From positions 1-64,000 of the forward strand of contig CAJURM010000009.1 in NCBI GenBank assembly GCA_910589025.1: a stretch of 64,000 nucleotides of DNA, given 5' to 3'. The stretch is from an uncultured Odoribacter sp. (GTDB lineage: Bacteria; Bacteroidota; Bacteroidia; Bacteroidales; Marinifilaceae). Position numbers and translations under genes: made by a program. The notes below the pieces were generated by a model. It made no database searches. It was not told the origin of the DNA and saw only the letters and a list, made by a program, of their open reading frames with translations. Positions within the stretch are counted from its first letter, which is position 1, and each line of letters begins with the position of its first letter. This document shows, in pieces, positions 35,297 to 43,764 of this stretch.

Positions 35297-36292
35297 ATGA
35301 CGGAAGAAAAAATTAAAATCCAGGTACAGCGCCGTATTGTTTTGTTTTCTGTGTTGTTGCTGGTCGGAAAGTTCATCGCTTTTTTTGTGACGAATTCAGT
35401 CGGAATCCTGACGGATGCGTTGGAGAGTATTGTTAATGTGACCGCAGGTTTTATCAGTCTTTACAGCATTATGGTCGCGGCAAAGCCCAGGGATGTGGAG
35501 CATCCATACGGACATGGGAAGGTGGAACTGATTTCTGCTTCCGTGGAAGGTATTCTTATTATGGTGGCGGGCGGTGCGATCTGTTTTGAAGGAATCAGGC
35601 GTTTCTTTTTTCCGATTCAGATTACGCAGCTGGATGTTGGGATTTGGATTGTTGCCTTTGCCGGAGTTGTGAATTATGTTTTGGGAATGTACAGCATCCG
35701 TTTAGGGAAGCGCTACACTTCCGTAGCATTGGTGGCCGGGGGGAAGCATTTGCAGTCGGATACCTATTCATCTGTCGGGCTGGTGGCCGGGTTGCTTGTT
35801 TTGTATTGGACCGGAATCGTGTGGATTGACAGCGCATTGGCGTTATTGTTCGGGAGCATTATCCTGTATACGGGAATACAGATATTGCGGGGTACGGTGG
35901 CGAATCTGATAGATAAGGCCGATGTCCGGGTGTTGAAGCAGATACTGGAGGAGCTGGTGATGAACAGGCAGGAGGATTGGATCGATATCCGGAATATGAA
36001 AGTGTTGAAGTACGGCAAGACTGTTTTTGTGGATTGCGATTTGACGTTGCCGTGGTATTACAATATGCGCCGGGGGCATGAGGTGTGTGAGAGGGTGGCG
36101 GAGGTGATTGCGATGAAGTTTATGTCTTCTGTCCGTTTGAGCATTCATACGAATCCGTGTACGGAGTTATATTGCCGGAATTGTATTTTCGGAGAGTGCA
36201 GGAACCGCTGTCACCCTTTTGTTCGTCTGAATCCGTTTACGTTGGATCGGATTACGGCTGAAACGGAAGACGGACAATCCCTGTTAGGCTGA
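35297..36292 (+). CDS. Cation diffusion facilitator family transporter, variant metal site
   Basis: Metal/proton antiporter of 331 aa with six membrane segments and a C-terminal cytosolic domain. The TM5 half-site HxxxD is normal (His151, Asp155 in HLQSD). The TM2 half-site reads Glu43...Asn47 (TDALESIVN) in place of the usual His/Asp...Asp. The tail has a cluster of six Cys (CTELYC, NCIFGEC and NRC, near 287-304), which could bind metal. The cation cannot be predicted. The stop overlaps a small inverted repeat (36270-36300). Confidence 0.9.
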   Translation: MTEEKIKIQVQRRIVLFSVLLLVGKFIAFFVTNSVGILTDALESIVNVTAGFISLYSIMVAAKPRDVEHPYGHGKVELISASVEGILIMVAGGAICFEGIRRFFFPIQITQLDVGIWIVAFAGVVNYVLGMYSIRLGKRYTSVALVAGGKHLQSDTYSSVGLVAGLLVLYWTGIVWIDSALALLFGSIILYTGIQILRGTVANLIDKADVRVLKQILEELVMNRQEDWIDIRNMKVLKYGKTVFVDCDLTLPWYYNMRRGHEVCERVAEVIAMKFMSSVRLSIHTNPCTELYCRNCIFGECRNRCHPFVRLNPFTLDRITAETEDGQSLLG

Positions 36293-36328
36293 TTGTCCGT
36301 CCGTGCTGATTCCGTGTCTGAAAGCAGG

Positions 36329-36706
36329 TTATTTGGCTGCAATGGTTTCGATTTCCACTAAAGCTCCCATCGGCAGGGATTTTACGGCAAAGGCCGCACG
36401 TGCCGGACATTCCTCGGTGTAATATTTGGCATATACTTCGTTCATGGCGGCAAAGTCGGCAATGTCATTTAACAGACAGGTCGATTTCACTACGTCGCGG
36501 AAGGTATAGCCGGCTTCTTCTAGAATGTATCCGATGTTTTTTAAAGCCTGTTCGGTTTGTTCCTTGATGCCGCCTTCCGCAAATTTTCCGGTTGAGGCGT
36601 CAATGGGTAACTGGCCGCTGATGTACAGGGTTCCGTTTACTTCTACTGCCTGGCTGTACGGACCGATGGCTTTCGGGGCTTTGGGTGAGTTGATGATTTT
36701 TTTCAT
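36329..36706 (-). CDS. ridA: RidA family enamine/imine deaminase
   Basis: Protein of 125 aa that hydrolyses reactive 2-aminoacrylate and similar imines made by PLP enzymes. It has the start KIINSPKAPKAIGPYSQAV, the catalytic Arg in CPARAAFAV (Arg near 104) and the final VEIETIA. The length is canonical. It is a single gene. Confidence 0.95.
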   Translation of the reverse strand: MKKIINSPKAPKAIGPYSQAVEVNGTLYISGQLPIDASTGKFAEGGIKEQTEQALKNIGYILEEAGYTFRDVVKSTCLLNDIADFAAMNEVYAKYYTEECPARAAFAVKSLPMGALVEIETIAAK

Positions 36707-36816
36707 GGTTTATTTCCGGATTAAATGTTATTTCAGGCAAAAATATAAAATCTCCGTTGAACTTTTCAGGATTCGCTTTTCTTTTTGTGGATGATGGAGG
36801 TGCGTTGGGCGGTGTG

Positions 36817-36847
36817 TTGTTTATTTGAGATTTGATGTGTACTTTTG
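36817..36847 (+). promoter_or_regulatory. Promoter of the tetR-lipoprotein operon
   Basis: TTG at 36817-36819, a 20-bp spacer and TACTTTTG at 36840-36847 match the Bacteroidota consensus. The operator palindrome starts 1 nt after the -7 box. Confidence 0.75.
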
Positions 36848-36848
36848 A

Positions 36849-36862
36849 TGAACAAATGTTCA
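36849..36862 (+). promoter_or_regulatory. Candidate TetR operator
   Basis: Perfect inverted repeat TGAACA-AA-TGTTCA at the expected transcription start, 4 nt before the tetR start codon. A repressor bound here would block its own promoter. Confidence 0.6.
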
Positions 36863-36866
36863 GTTT

Positions 36867-37451
36867 ATGAAAACACGGGATTTGATTTTACAGCGTACTT
36901 TTGCTTTGCTTTTGGACAAGGGGTATGACGGGGTGTCAGTGTCTGATATTCAGCAGGAACTGGAGATTGCCAGGGGATTGTTGTATCACTATTTCAGCAG
37001 TAAGGAGGAGTTGTTTGCTGAGGTGGTGAGGCAAAAGGCTTTTCCGTTGGTGGCTGTTGACCGGGAGAAGTGGAAAGGTTGTTCTATCGGGGAGTGGATT
37101 GTGGAGGTGATACGGCATTATGAGGAGGTGGTGGCGGTTTTGCGGCAGGAGGGGAAAGTGGAGATGACCTGGGTGAATTTGTATTTTCTGGTGTATCAGA
37201 GTGCCCGTTATCATGTTGCTTTGTCTCGTGAGTTTCGGGAGATACATGAGAGTTGGTTTGCCGTGTGGAAATCGGCTGTGTTGAATAGTTTTTCGCGGGG
37301 AGAGTTGAAAAGCGGCTTGAATCTGGAGTCGTTAGCCCGGCAGTTTACCTGTCTGTCTCAAGGTTTTTACTGGATAAGAGAAAAGGAGGCGGACGGAAAA
37401 TATGACCTTAAAAAAGGGTTGTATGATTTTTATGAGATTATCAAACGTTAG
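36867..37451 (+). CDS. TetR family transcriptional regulator
   Basis: Protein of 194 aa. The N-terminal helix-turn-helix covers about 8-52 (GYDGVSVSDIQQ, then ARGLLYHYFSSKEELF), followed by a variable ligand domain. The ligand is unknown. The operator-like palindrome in front suggests autoregulation. A lipoprotein gene follows after 58 nt on the same strand, possibly the regulated target. Confidence 0.93.
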   Translation: MKTRDLILQRTFALLLDKGYDGVSVSDIQQELEIARGLLYHYFSSKEELFAEVVRQKAFPLVAVDREKWKGCSIGEWIVEVIRHYEEVVAVLRQEGKVEMTWVNLYFLVYQSARYHVALSREFREIHESWFAVWKSAVLNSFSRGELKSGLNLESLARQFTCLSQGFYWIREKEADGKYDLKKGLYDFYEIIKR

Positions 37452-37509
37452 TTTGGCGGATTATTGTTTTTTCATTTATTTTGTGCTGTTAATTAAAAAA
37501 AATGTAGAA

Positions 37510-38226
37510 ATGAAAAAGATTTTTAAATTAGTACTGTTTTTCGGTGTGATGGCATTCGGTTTGTCAGCATGTAGTGATGATGACGATGATAAGTTGAGTG
37601 GTATAATTGACTCGATTGATGTACAGATGGGAGAATATACGGCAACTCAAAAATTTACCTATGACCAGGAGGGACGTGTAATTAAAATAACAGAGCCGGC
37701 ATTTGGAGAGAACGGTGTGGGAGAGGTTTCTTATAGTTTTACTTATGCAGAAAATAAGGTGACGGTCGTATTTGCAGAGGGAACGGATGATAAAGATGCT
37801 GAAACCTATGAATTTAAATTGGAAGAAGGTAAAGCAGTAAGTTTTACCGAGGGTACAAGAGAAGGTAAGCTCGTTTATGACGGGAATAAACTTCAGAAAT
37901 GGGTAGGAGACGGAGAAAGTATTAACATTGTCTGGAAAGACGGGAATATTGTTTCTGTTGCTTATGCGGAAGATGAAGTGGAAAATTTTAAAGTTTTCCC
38001 TTATGAAAATAAAGCAAATATTGATTATTTTAGTACTTTCTCTGATGTTATGATCTCTGGTGCTGTTTATGCCGGCATTATAGGTGAGAAAACGAAGAAT
38101 GTAGTTTTACCTGAGGGACCTGACTATAAAATTACGACGAAGGATGGTTACATTACTGAAATTTCATTTGTAGAAGAAGAGGAAGGAGAAGTATATACAA
38201 CGACGGTGAAATTCAACTATAAGTAA
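37510..38226 (+). CDS. DUF4595-like lipoprotein
   Basis: Exported lipoprotein of 238 aa from ATG 37510. Signal peptide with lipobox LSAC (Cys20), then SDDDDD, the acidic run that commonly marks surface-exposed lipoproteins in Bacteroidota. The rest is beta-rich with repeated YDQEGR/YDGNKL-like strands of the DUF4595 type. Function unknown. It follows tetR and has its own strong terminator. Confidence 0.85.
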   Translation: MKKIFKLVLFFGVMAFGLSACSDDDDDKLSGIIDSIDVQMGEYTATQKFTYDQEGRVIKITEPAFGENGVGEVSYSFTYAENKVTVVFAEGTDDKDAETYEFKLEEGKAVSFTEGTREGKLVYDGNKLQKWVGDGESINIVWKDGNIVSVAYAEDEVENFKVFPYENKANIDYFSTFSDVMISGAVYAGIIGEKTKNVVLPEGPDYKITTKDGYITEISFVEEEEGEVYTTTVKFNYK

Positions 38227-38247
38227 TTTTAGGGAAGTTGAAATTAT

Positions 38248-38281
38248 AAATCCGGAGGGCTGTGTGCCCTCCGGATTTTTT
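38248..38281 (+). terminator. Terminator of the tetR-lipoprotein operon
   Basis: 13-bp perfect stem AAATCCGGAGGGC / GCCCTCCGGATTT, 5-nt loop, T-run. Confidence 0.93.
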
Positions 38282-38329
38282 ATGCTGTATTCTTTTGTTT
38301 TTACCTGACAGACCCCTACAGCTTGGGTA

Positions 38330-38839
38330 TTATTTGGAAAGAAGCTGCCGGAGGAAAAAGTAACCGCCGAAGATTTGCAGACACATTCCTGGCAAGCCGA
38401 TGCGGAAATCTTGTATCGCCTGGGAGAAGTTTCCGATGATGAGCCATTCACCCAAGGTCCCGACACTCTGATAAGCGAGTACGACTGCCGCCAGAATCAG
38501 GAGGGAGATGCGTTGAAAATGGTGGGCTGCATAACCGGCTGCCGTGGCGAGCAGAACGGATTTCAGCGTAATTGCCGGCAAGGCGGCGGGGTGTGGCATT
38601 CCGAAAAGAAGGGAATTTACCAGCGGAGAACATAGTGCAGTTAGCAATCCCACTTGCCAGCCGTATTTATAGGCGGCCACCAGAGTGAAGAAATAAATCG
38701 GTAGCCAGGTTATTCCTCCCTGAGGCAAGAGGTGAAAAAGTTGAGGCAGAACGATGTTTCCTGCAACGAATATGCTTGCCGTCAGGTAGGTGCGGCTCTG
38801 GCGATAGTCTAAAGCGTAGAGTTTTACGGTTGTTCTCAT
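38330..38839 (-). CDS. ECF-transporter S-component-like membrane protein
   Basis: Protein of 169 aa with about five or six membrane segments. The glycine- and small-residue-rich helices and size resemble substrate-binding S components of energy-coupling-factor vitamin transporters. No ECF ATPases or T component are nearby. It is the last gene of a redox cluster (flavodoxin, polyferredoxin, aldo/keto reductase), 3 nt after the reductase gene. The assignment rests on overall pattern only. Confidence 0.6.
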   Translation of the reverse strand: MRTTVKLYALDYRQSRTYLTASIFVAGNIVLPQLFHLLPQGGITWLPIYFFTLVAAYKYGWQVGLLTALCSPLVNSLLFGMPHPAALPAITLKSVLLATAAGYAAHHFQRISLLILAAVVLAYQSVGTLGEWLIIGNFSQAIQDFRIGLPGMCLQIFGGYFFLRQLLSK

Positions 38840-38841
38840 GA

Positions 38842-40230
38842 TTATAAAGTTCCTTGTTTTAGTTGTTCTACAAATTGGTCAATGCGTCCTAATTCTTTTG
38901 GGATATTGATGTTTTGCGGACAATGGTGTATACATTGGTTACACCCGATGCAATGGTTTGCCTGCCGTAAGCGCGGCACACTGCGGTCGTAGCCTATAAG
39001 GAAGGCCCGTCTTGCATTGCGGTAGTTCTCTGCCTGGCTGTCTTGGGGCACATTCCCTTCGTTGACACATTTGTTGTAATGTATCAGAATGGAGGGGATG
39101 TCGATGCCGTACGGACAAGGCATACAATATTTGCAGTCGTTGCAGGGAACGGTCGGGTATTTCAGCATCAACTGAGCCGTTTCTTCCAGGAAATCTTTGT
39201 CTTCCTGGCTTAGTGTATGCAGAGGGGAATAAGTCCGCAAATTATCTTGCAGGTGTTCCATGTAGGTCATTCCGCTCAGTACTGTGAGTACTTTTTCCGG
39301 ACTGCCGGCAAAACGGAATGCCCAGGAGGCAACACTATCGGTGGGACGGCGTTGTTTCAAACGGCCAACGATGTGGGTGGGTACATTGGATAAACGTCCG
39401 CCCAGCAGTGGTTCCATGATGATCGAGGGAATGTTGCGTTTGGTTAGTTCTCCGTACAGATATTCGGCATCTGTGTTGCGGGGATTTACTTCCTTGGCAT
39501 GTTTCCAGTCTACGTAGTTGAGCTGGATTTGTACGAAATCCCATTTTATTTCTTCGTGGCGGGAGAGCAGATAGTCGAAGACTTCGATGTCCCCGTGGTA
39601 GGAGAAACCTAAGTTACGGATGCGTCCGGCCTTGCGTTCTGCTATGAGGAAATCAAGTATGCCATTGTCTAAGTAGCGTCCTTTCAGTGCTTCCATGCCT
39701 CCCATGCCGATGGCGTGCAGCAGCATGTAATCGATGTAGTCGACCTGCAGTTCTTTCAGTGAGTTGCGGTACATGGCGATAGAAGCCTCCCGACTCCAGG
39801 TGTCCGGGCTGAAATTGGACAGTTTGGTGGCAATAAAATAGCTGTTGCGCGGGTGCCGGCTGAGAGCAATACCCATGGCATGTTCCGAGCGGCCTTTGCA
39901 GTATGCAGGTGAGGTGTCGAAATAGTTTACCCCGTGTGCAAGAGCGTAGTCTGTGAGCTTGTTCACCATCTCTTGGTCGATGTCATCGCCGTTTTCCTGA
40001 GCAGTAGGGACGGTCGGGAGCCGCATACATCCATACCCCAATAACGAAACGTGGTCGCCTGTCGTTGGGTTGGTCCGATAAGTCATTTTATCGGTTGGAA
40101 TGTTGCCCGGATGTTCGGTAGTGGCGGAGTGGTTTTCAGACTTACACCCATACATTGCCGCCGTGGTCGTTACGGCTCCGGCTCCTAATATTTTCAGGAA
40201 TTTCCTGCGGTCTATATCTTTCTTTTTCAT
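38842..40230 (-). CDS. Exported aldo/keto reductase with C-terminal 2x[4Fe-4S] ferredoxin
   Basis: Protein of 462 aa from ATG 40230. The N-terminus has a twin-arginine motif (DRRKFLK) and a lipobox AMYGC (Cys29), so a Tat-exported lipoprotein is likely. The aldo/keto reductase domain (about 45-330) has GCMRLPT, FDTSPAYCKGRSEHAMG and LLHAIG. The tail has CNDCKYCMPCPYG and CIGCNQCIHHCPQ, two iron-sulphur cluster motifs. It lies between the polyferredoxin and ECF-S-like genes. The natural substrate is unknown. Confidence 0.9.
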   Translation of the reverse strand: MKKKDIDRRKFLKILGAGAVTTTAAMYGCKSENHSATTEHPGNIPTDKMTYRTNPTTGDHVSLLGYGCMRLPTVPTAQENGDDIDQEMVNKLTDYALAHGVNYFDTSPAYCKGRSEHAMGIALSRHPRNSYFIATKLSNFSPDTWSREASIAMYRNSLKELQVDYIDYMLLHAIGMGGMEALKGRYLDNGILDFLIAERKAGRIRNLGFSYHGDIEVFDYLLSRHEEIKWDFVQIQLNYVDWKHAKEVNPRNTDAEYLYGELTKRNIPSIIMEPLLGGRLSNVPTHIVGRLKQRRPTDSVASWAFRFAGSPEKVLTVLSGMTYMEHLQDNLRTYSPLHTLSQEDKDFLEETAQLMLKYPTVPCNDCKYCMPCPYGIDIPSILIHYNKCVNEGNVPQDSQAENYRNARRAFLIGYDRSVPRLRQANHCIGCNQCIHHCPQNINIPKELGRIDQFVEQLKQGTL

Positions 40231-40241
40231 GGTGTTTCGTT

Positions 40242-41720
40242 TTAAATGGTTCGGTGGCTTTGGTGGCCTTCTACGTAAATGGCACTGAAAGGCCGGGCGG
40301 GACAGAGGTTTTCGCAAGCTCCGCAACCGATACAGCGTTCTGTGTTTATGACCGGCAGTTTCAGGGAGTCGGGGTCATCGGCAACGCTGGGCAGCATTTG
40401 TATGGCTCCGGTCGGGCAGTGTCGGGCGCAGTTGCCGCATCTCACGCCATCGGTGTTGATGACACAATTTTCGTAGACGTAGACGGCGTGGCCGATTTGT
40501 ATGGCGGATTTATCTGCCGGGGTGATGGGGCGTATAGCTCCAGCCGGACAGACGTTGGAACATCGGGTACATTCCGGACGGCAGTAGCCCCGTTCGTACG
40601 ACATTTCGGGCTGCATCAGCCTGCTTAATGAAGAGGAAGGACGCAAGACCTGATTGGGGCATGCCGCTACACATAATTGACAGGCTGTGCAGTGTTGCGT
40701 GAAGTTCCGGATGTTGAGTGAGCCCGGAGGAGTGAGCGGTGTGGTGCGTTTGGGAATTTTTTTCTCTTCAATGACCGCAAGTCCGCCGTCTACTTTTTTC
40801 CCCTGTGCTTTAACGAGGGTGGTGGCGGCAAACAAGGAAGTGATTGTCAAGAAATTGCGCCGTGTCTGGTTTATGTCTTCTGTTTTCTTCGTAACGGCAG
40901 ATTTGTGAGCATGTGCATAGGTGATTGCTCCCTGATGACATTTGCCGAGGCAATCCATGCAAGCCACACAGCGGCTGTAATCGATGGCATGTTCTTTCGG
41001 GTTGATGCAGGAGGCTTTGCAATTTCTGGCACACAGACCGCAACTGTTACACTTTTCCGTGTTGATAACAGGTTTTAGGTAAGCATACCGGGAGATGAAA
41101 CCGAGTACAGTTCCTACCGGACAAACGGTGTTGCAGTAGGTTCTGCCGTTACGCCATGCCAATATGGCAAGGAGGATGAAGGTACCGATGGCAATACCGA
41201 AGGTGGCGGCACCTTTCATCCAGATGTCTATGGAGTAAAAAGCGTAACTGTCCGCCCGTTCAGCCCAGTAGGCCAGCAGGTTGTTGCCCCATTGGTACAG
41301 GGGGGCTAACAGGTTGGAGGCCATGCGACCGTAAGCGCTGTAAGGTGCCAGCAAAGCTGCGATACTCCCTATGCCGGCAATCAAGGCGATGATGAAAACT
41401 ATTAATACGCCGTAGCGCAACCACGTGAGAGCAGGGGAGTAACGGAAGCGATTCTTTCTACGTTTTCCGGCCAGCCAGGATATAATGTCCTGGAATACTC
41501 CCAACGGGCATATCACGGAACAATATACCCGTCCCAGGATAAGTGTCAGCAGGATGAGAGCAACGACTACTCCCACATGCAAGGCTAAAAGCGCCGGAAG
41601 GAACTGTATTTTTGCCAGCCATCCGAACCATGTGTGAATGCTTCCTGTGAAATCAAGAAATAGAAGCGTGATTAAAGAGAAGCATGCAAATGCACTGATA
41701 AGTCTTATTTTTCGTAACAT
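40242..41720 (-). CDS. Membrane polyferredoxin (NapH/NosR-like 4Fe-4S protein)
   Basis: Protein of 492 aa. The N-terminal third has about five membrane segments with two cytosolic CxxxCP motifs (CSVICPLG, CNTVCPVG), as in NapH/NosR/RdxA. The rest carries several ferredoxin motifs: CNSCGLCARNC, CVACMDCLGKC, CTACQLCVAAC, CTRCSNVCP, CGNCARHCP and CIGCGACENLC. It should pass electrons across the membrane to exported partners, here probably the reductase and flavodoxin encoded on either side. Confidence 0.9.
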   Translation of the reverse strand: MLRKIRLISAFACFSLITLLFLDFTGSIHTWFGWLAKIQFLPALLALHVGVVVALILLTLILGRVYCSVICPLGVFQDIISWLAGKRRKNRFRYSPALTWLRYGVLIVFIIALIAGIGSIAALLAPYSAYGRMASNLLAPLYQWGNNLLAYWAERADSYAFYSIDIWMKGAATFGIAIGTFILLAILAWRNGRTYCNTVCPVGTVLGFISRYAYLKPVINTEKCNSCGLCARNCKASCINPKEHAIDYSRCVACMDCLGKCHQGAITYAHAHKSAVTKKTEDINQTRRNFLTITSLFAATTLVKAQGKKVDGGLAVIEEKKIPKRTTPLTPPGSLNIRNFTQHCTACQLCVAACPNQVLRPSSSLSRLMQPEMSYERGYCRPECTRCSNVCPAGAIRPITPADKSAIQIGHAVYVYENCVINTDGVRCGNCARHCPTGAIQMLPSVADDPDSLKLPVINTERCIGCGACENLCPARPFSAIYVEGHQSHRTI

Positions 41721-41730
41721 GGTGATGTGT

Positions 41731-42297
41731 TTATTCTATGATACCTGTTTTTTGTAACCATTTTTCCACTTTCGGACGGGCGTCGGCTGCCTGTGAGCCG
41801 TTGGTGAGAAATCCTTTTTTGGTATTTGCGTTACCGATGTGTTTGTTGAAATCTTTAAAGCAGTTTTGTTCGCCACCTCCTCCGTGTGTACAAAAAGGGA
41901 TGACTGTTTTGCCGTTCAGGTCATGACTTTCGAGGAAAGTCCATATTACCATCGGCGCGGAGCCCCACCAATTGGGATAACCGATGAAAATGAGGTCATA
42001 GTCCGCAAGGTTGTCGACGTTGTTTTTTAGTTCAGGGCGCAGGTTGGTTTCCTGTTCTTTTTTGGCTACTTCCGTGCAAGGGCGATATTCCTTCGGGTAA
42101 GGAGTCACGGTTTGGATTTCGAATAGGTCTCCTTTTGTAAGTTCCTGAATTTGTTTTGCTATGGTACGGGTGTTGCCGGACCAGGAAAAATACGCGATTA
42201 ATGTTTTGGAAGATGTTTCTGCTTTTTGAGCGTAAACGTTTGTTGACGTCATTAAAATCATGGCTAAAATAACCGATAAAAATGGACTTGTTTTCAT
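41731..42297 (-). CDS. Exported flavodoxin
   Basis: Flavodoxin-fold protein of 188 aa with an N-terminal Sec signal peptide (about 1-23, ending NVYAQ). The FMN phosphate loop is SWSGNTRTIA (near 39-48), and the aromatic loop GYPNWWGSAP (near 106) is typical of the FldA-like type 4 family. Export of a flavodoxin is unusual and fits with the membrane polyferredoxin 10 nt downstream. It is the first gene of the four-gene cluster. Confidence 0.9.
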   Translation of the reverse strand: MKTSPFLSVILAMILMTSTNVYAQKAETSSKTLIAYFSWSGNTRTIAKQIQELTKGDLFEIQTVTPYPKEYRPCTEVAKKEQETNLRPELKNNVDNLADYDLIFIGYPNWWGSAPMVIWTFLESHDLNGKTVIPFCTHGGGGEQNCFKDFNKHIGNANTKKGFLTNGSQAADARPKVEKWLQKTGIIE

Positions 42298-42339
42298 AGG
42301 CGGTGCTGTTATGAGGTGGATGATACCATTATTTCACTA

Positions 42340-42347
42340 CAAAAGTA
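42340..42347 (-). promoter_or_regulatory. -7 box of the flavodoxin/polyferredoxin cluster
   Basis: TACTTTTG on the minus strand, 42 nt before the flavodoxin start. No clear -33 TTG. Confidence 0.5.
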
Positions 42348-42501
42348 AAATCTTATTTTAATATTTAAGTAGATAAATTACAGATACTTTTACCAAGATT
42401 ACAGTTCTTGGTTTACCTCTCGGTTGACGTTGACAGCCAAAAACCACGAAAAACAGGGAAAAGAAAAGAGGTAGTCACTTGTGTAACTACCTCATTCAGA
42501 G

Positions 42502-42574
42502 AGCGGAAAACGGGACTCAAACCCGCGACCCCCAGCTTGGAAGGCTAGTGCTCTATCGACTGAGCTATTTCCGC
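42502..42574 (-). tRNA. tRNA-Gly (TCC)
   Basis: 73 nt. Acceptor GCGGAAA / TTTCCGC, anticodon stem CTAGC / GCTGG with loop CTTCCAA (anticodon TCC, reads GGA), T arm GGGTTTGAGTCCC. CCA is not encoded. It lies 8 nt downstream of tRNA-Tyr. Confidence 0.94.
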
Positions 42575-42582
42575 AGAAATTG

Positions 42583-42665
42583 TGGGGAGAGCAGGATTCG
42601 AACCTACGAAGACATAAGTCAGCAGAGTTACAGTCTGCCCCAGTTGGCCGCTTTGGTATCTCCCC
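42583..42665 (-). tRNA. tRNA-Tyr (GTA)
   Basis: 83 nt with a long variable arm. Acceptor GGGGAGA / TCTCCCC, anticodon loop with CTGTAAC (anticodon GTA), T arm GGTTCGAATCC. CCA is not encoded. Confidence 0.94.
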
Positions 42666-42769
42666 GGTATCTAAAGAACGTTTTTTGCTTTTAGCGGGTA
42701 CAAATATAGGGCTTATAAATCATATTCAAAAAAAATCGGATAAAAATTTATTCCTTTCTGGCCGGGCAA

Positions 42770-43699
42770 TCAGTTGACTACATTAGTGGGCTGGCCGTTC
42801 AGGAAGTTGCGGATGTTTTGCAGGGCTTCTTCTGCCATGGCGATTCGTCCGTCAATGGTGGCCGTCCCGACGTGGGGCAGTAAAATGACGTTGTCGAGGG
42901 TATATAGTTTTTCCGTGATGTGAGGCTCGTGTTCGAAAACGTCGAGTGCGGCACCTCTGATTAGCTGCTTTTGCAGGCATTCTGCCAGTGCTTCTTCATC
43001 AACGACTGCTCCCCGGGCGGTGTTAATCAGAAAGGCCGAAGGTTTCAGCATCTCCAGTTCTTTTTTTCCTATCAGGTGGTTGGAATCTTCGTTCAGTGGC
43101 GTATGTAAAGAGATAAAATCGGATTCTTTCAGCAGAGTATGCAGGTCTGTGCGTTGGTAACCGGCGATTTCGGTGTGGCGGTTGTAATATATAATCTTCA
43201 TGCCGAATGCAGCGGCTTTGCGGGCAACGTTTTGTCCGATGCGTCCCATTCCGATGATGCCAAGTGTTTTTCCTTCCAGTCCGGTACCTAAGTTTTTCAT
43301 TACTCCCCAAAGTCCTTCTTTTTCCTGCCGGATGCGGCGGTCAAGCTCTGTGATTCTCCGGGCGGCACCGAGCATCAGCGCCAGACACAGTTCTGCTGTC
43401 GGGTTGCATACGGATTGGGGGGTGTTGCATACAGTGATCCCTTTTTTCCGGGCATAGCGTATGTCGATGTTGTTGTAGCCGACGCCGAAGTTACTAATCA
43501 GTTTCAGTTTTTTCCCGGCGTCAATCATCTCTTTGTCGATGGGGCGGCTGAAAATGGACAGCATGATGTCGTATTCCGGAAGCATCCGGATAACCTCTTC
43601 CTTGCTGAGTTTTTCTTCTTTGGGGAATGTGAGTTCCCAGTCTGCCGGCAGATTGGCAAACGGCTCGCGCGGAAGGTCGTAGGTTACCAGTATTTTCAT
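42770..43699 (-). CDS. D-2-hydroxyacid dehydrogenase (glyoxylate/hydroxypyruvate reductase-like)
   Basis: NAD(P)-dependent dehydrogenase of 309 aa from ATG 43699 (MKILVTYDLP). NAD loop GMGRIGQNVA (near 149), Arg in NTARGAV (near 229), Glu in DVFEHEP (near 258) and His in LPHVGTAT (near 280): the full catalytic set, unlike the SerA-like protein at 21 kb. Substrate unknown; the closest functional groups are glyoxylate or phosphonate/2-ketoacid reductases. Confidence 0.9.
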   Translation of the reverse strand: MKILVTYDLPREPFANLPADWELTFPKEEKLSKEEVIRMLPEYDIMLSIFSRPIDKEMIDAGKKLKLISNFGVGYNNIDIRYARKKGITVCNTPQSVCNPTAELCLALMLGAARRITELDRRIRQEKEGLWGVMKNLGTGLEGKTLGIIGMGRIGQNVARKAAAFGMKIIYYNRHTEIAGYQRTDLHTLLKESDFISLHTPLNEDSNHLIGKKELEMLKPSAFLINTARGAVVDEEALAECLQKQLIRGAALDVFEHEPHITEKLYTLDNVILLPHVGTATIDGRIAMAEEALQNIRNFLNGQPTNVVN

Positions 43700-43764
43700 G
43701 ATGCAATGGTTTAAGTGTTGAAATGAACGGGTTCGGGACTGCATTGTCCTGTTTCGCAGGAATC

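Noticed and set aside
36270..36300. Terminator of the CDF gene
   Set aside because: The inverted repeat ACGGACAATC / GATTGTCCGT includes the stop codon and lacks a T-run; it may be only a weak stop.
42502..42665. tRNA-Gly/tRNA-Tyr as an integration site of a mobile element
   Set aside because: No integrase and no repeated tRNA 3' end were found on either side.
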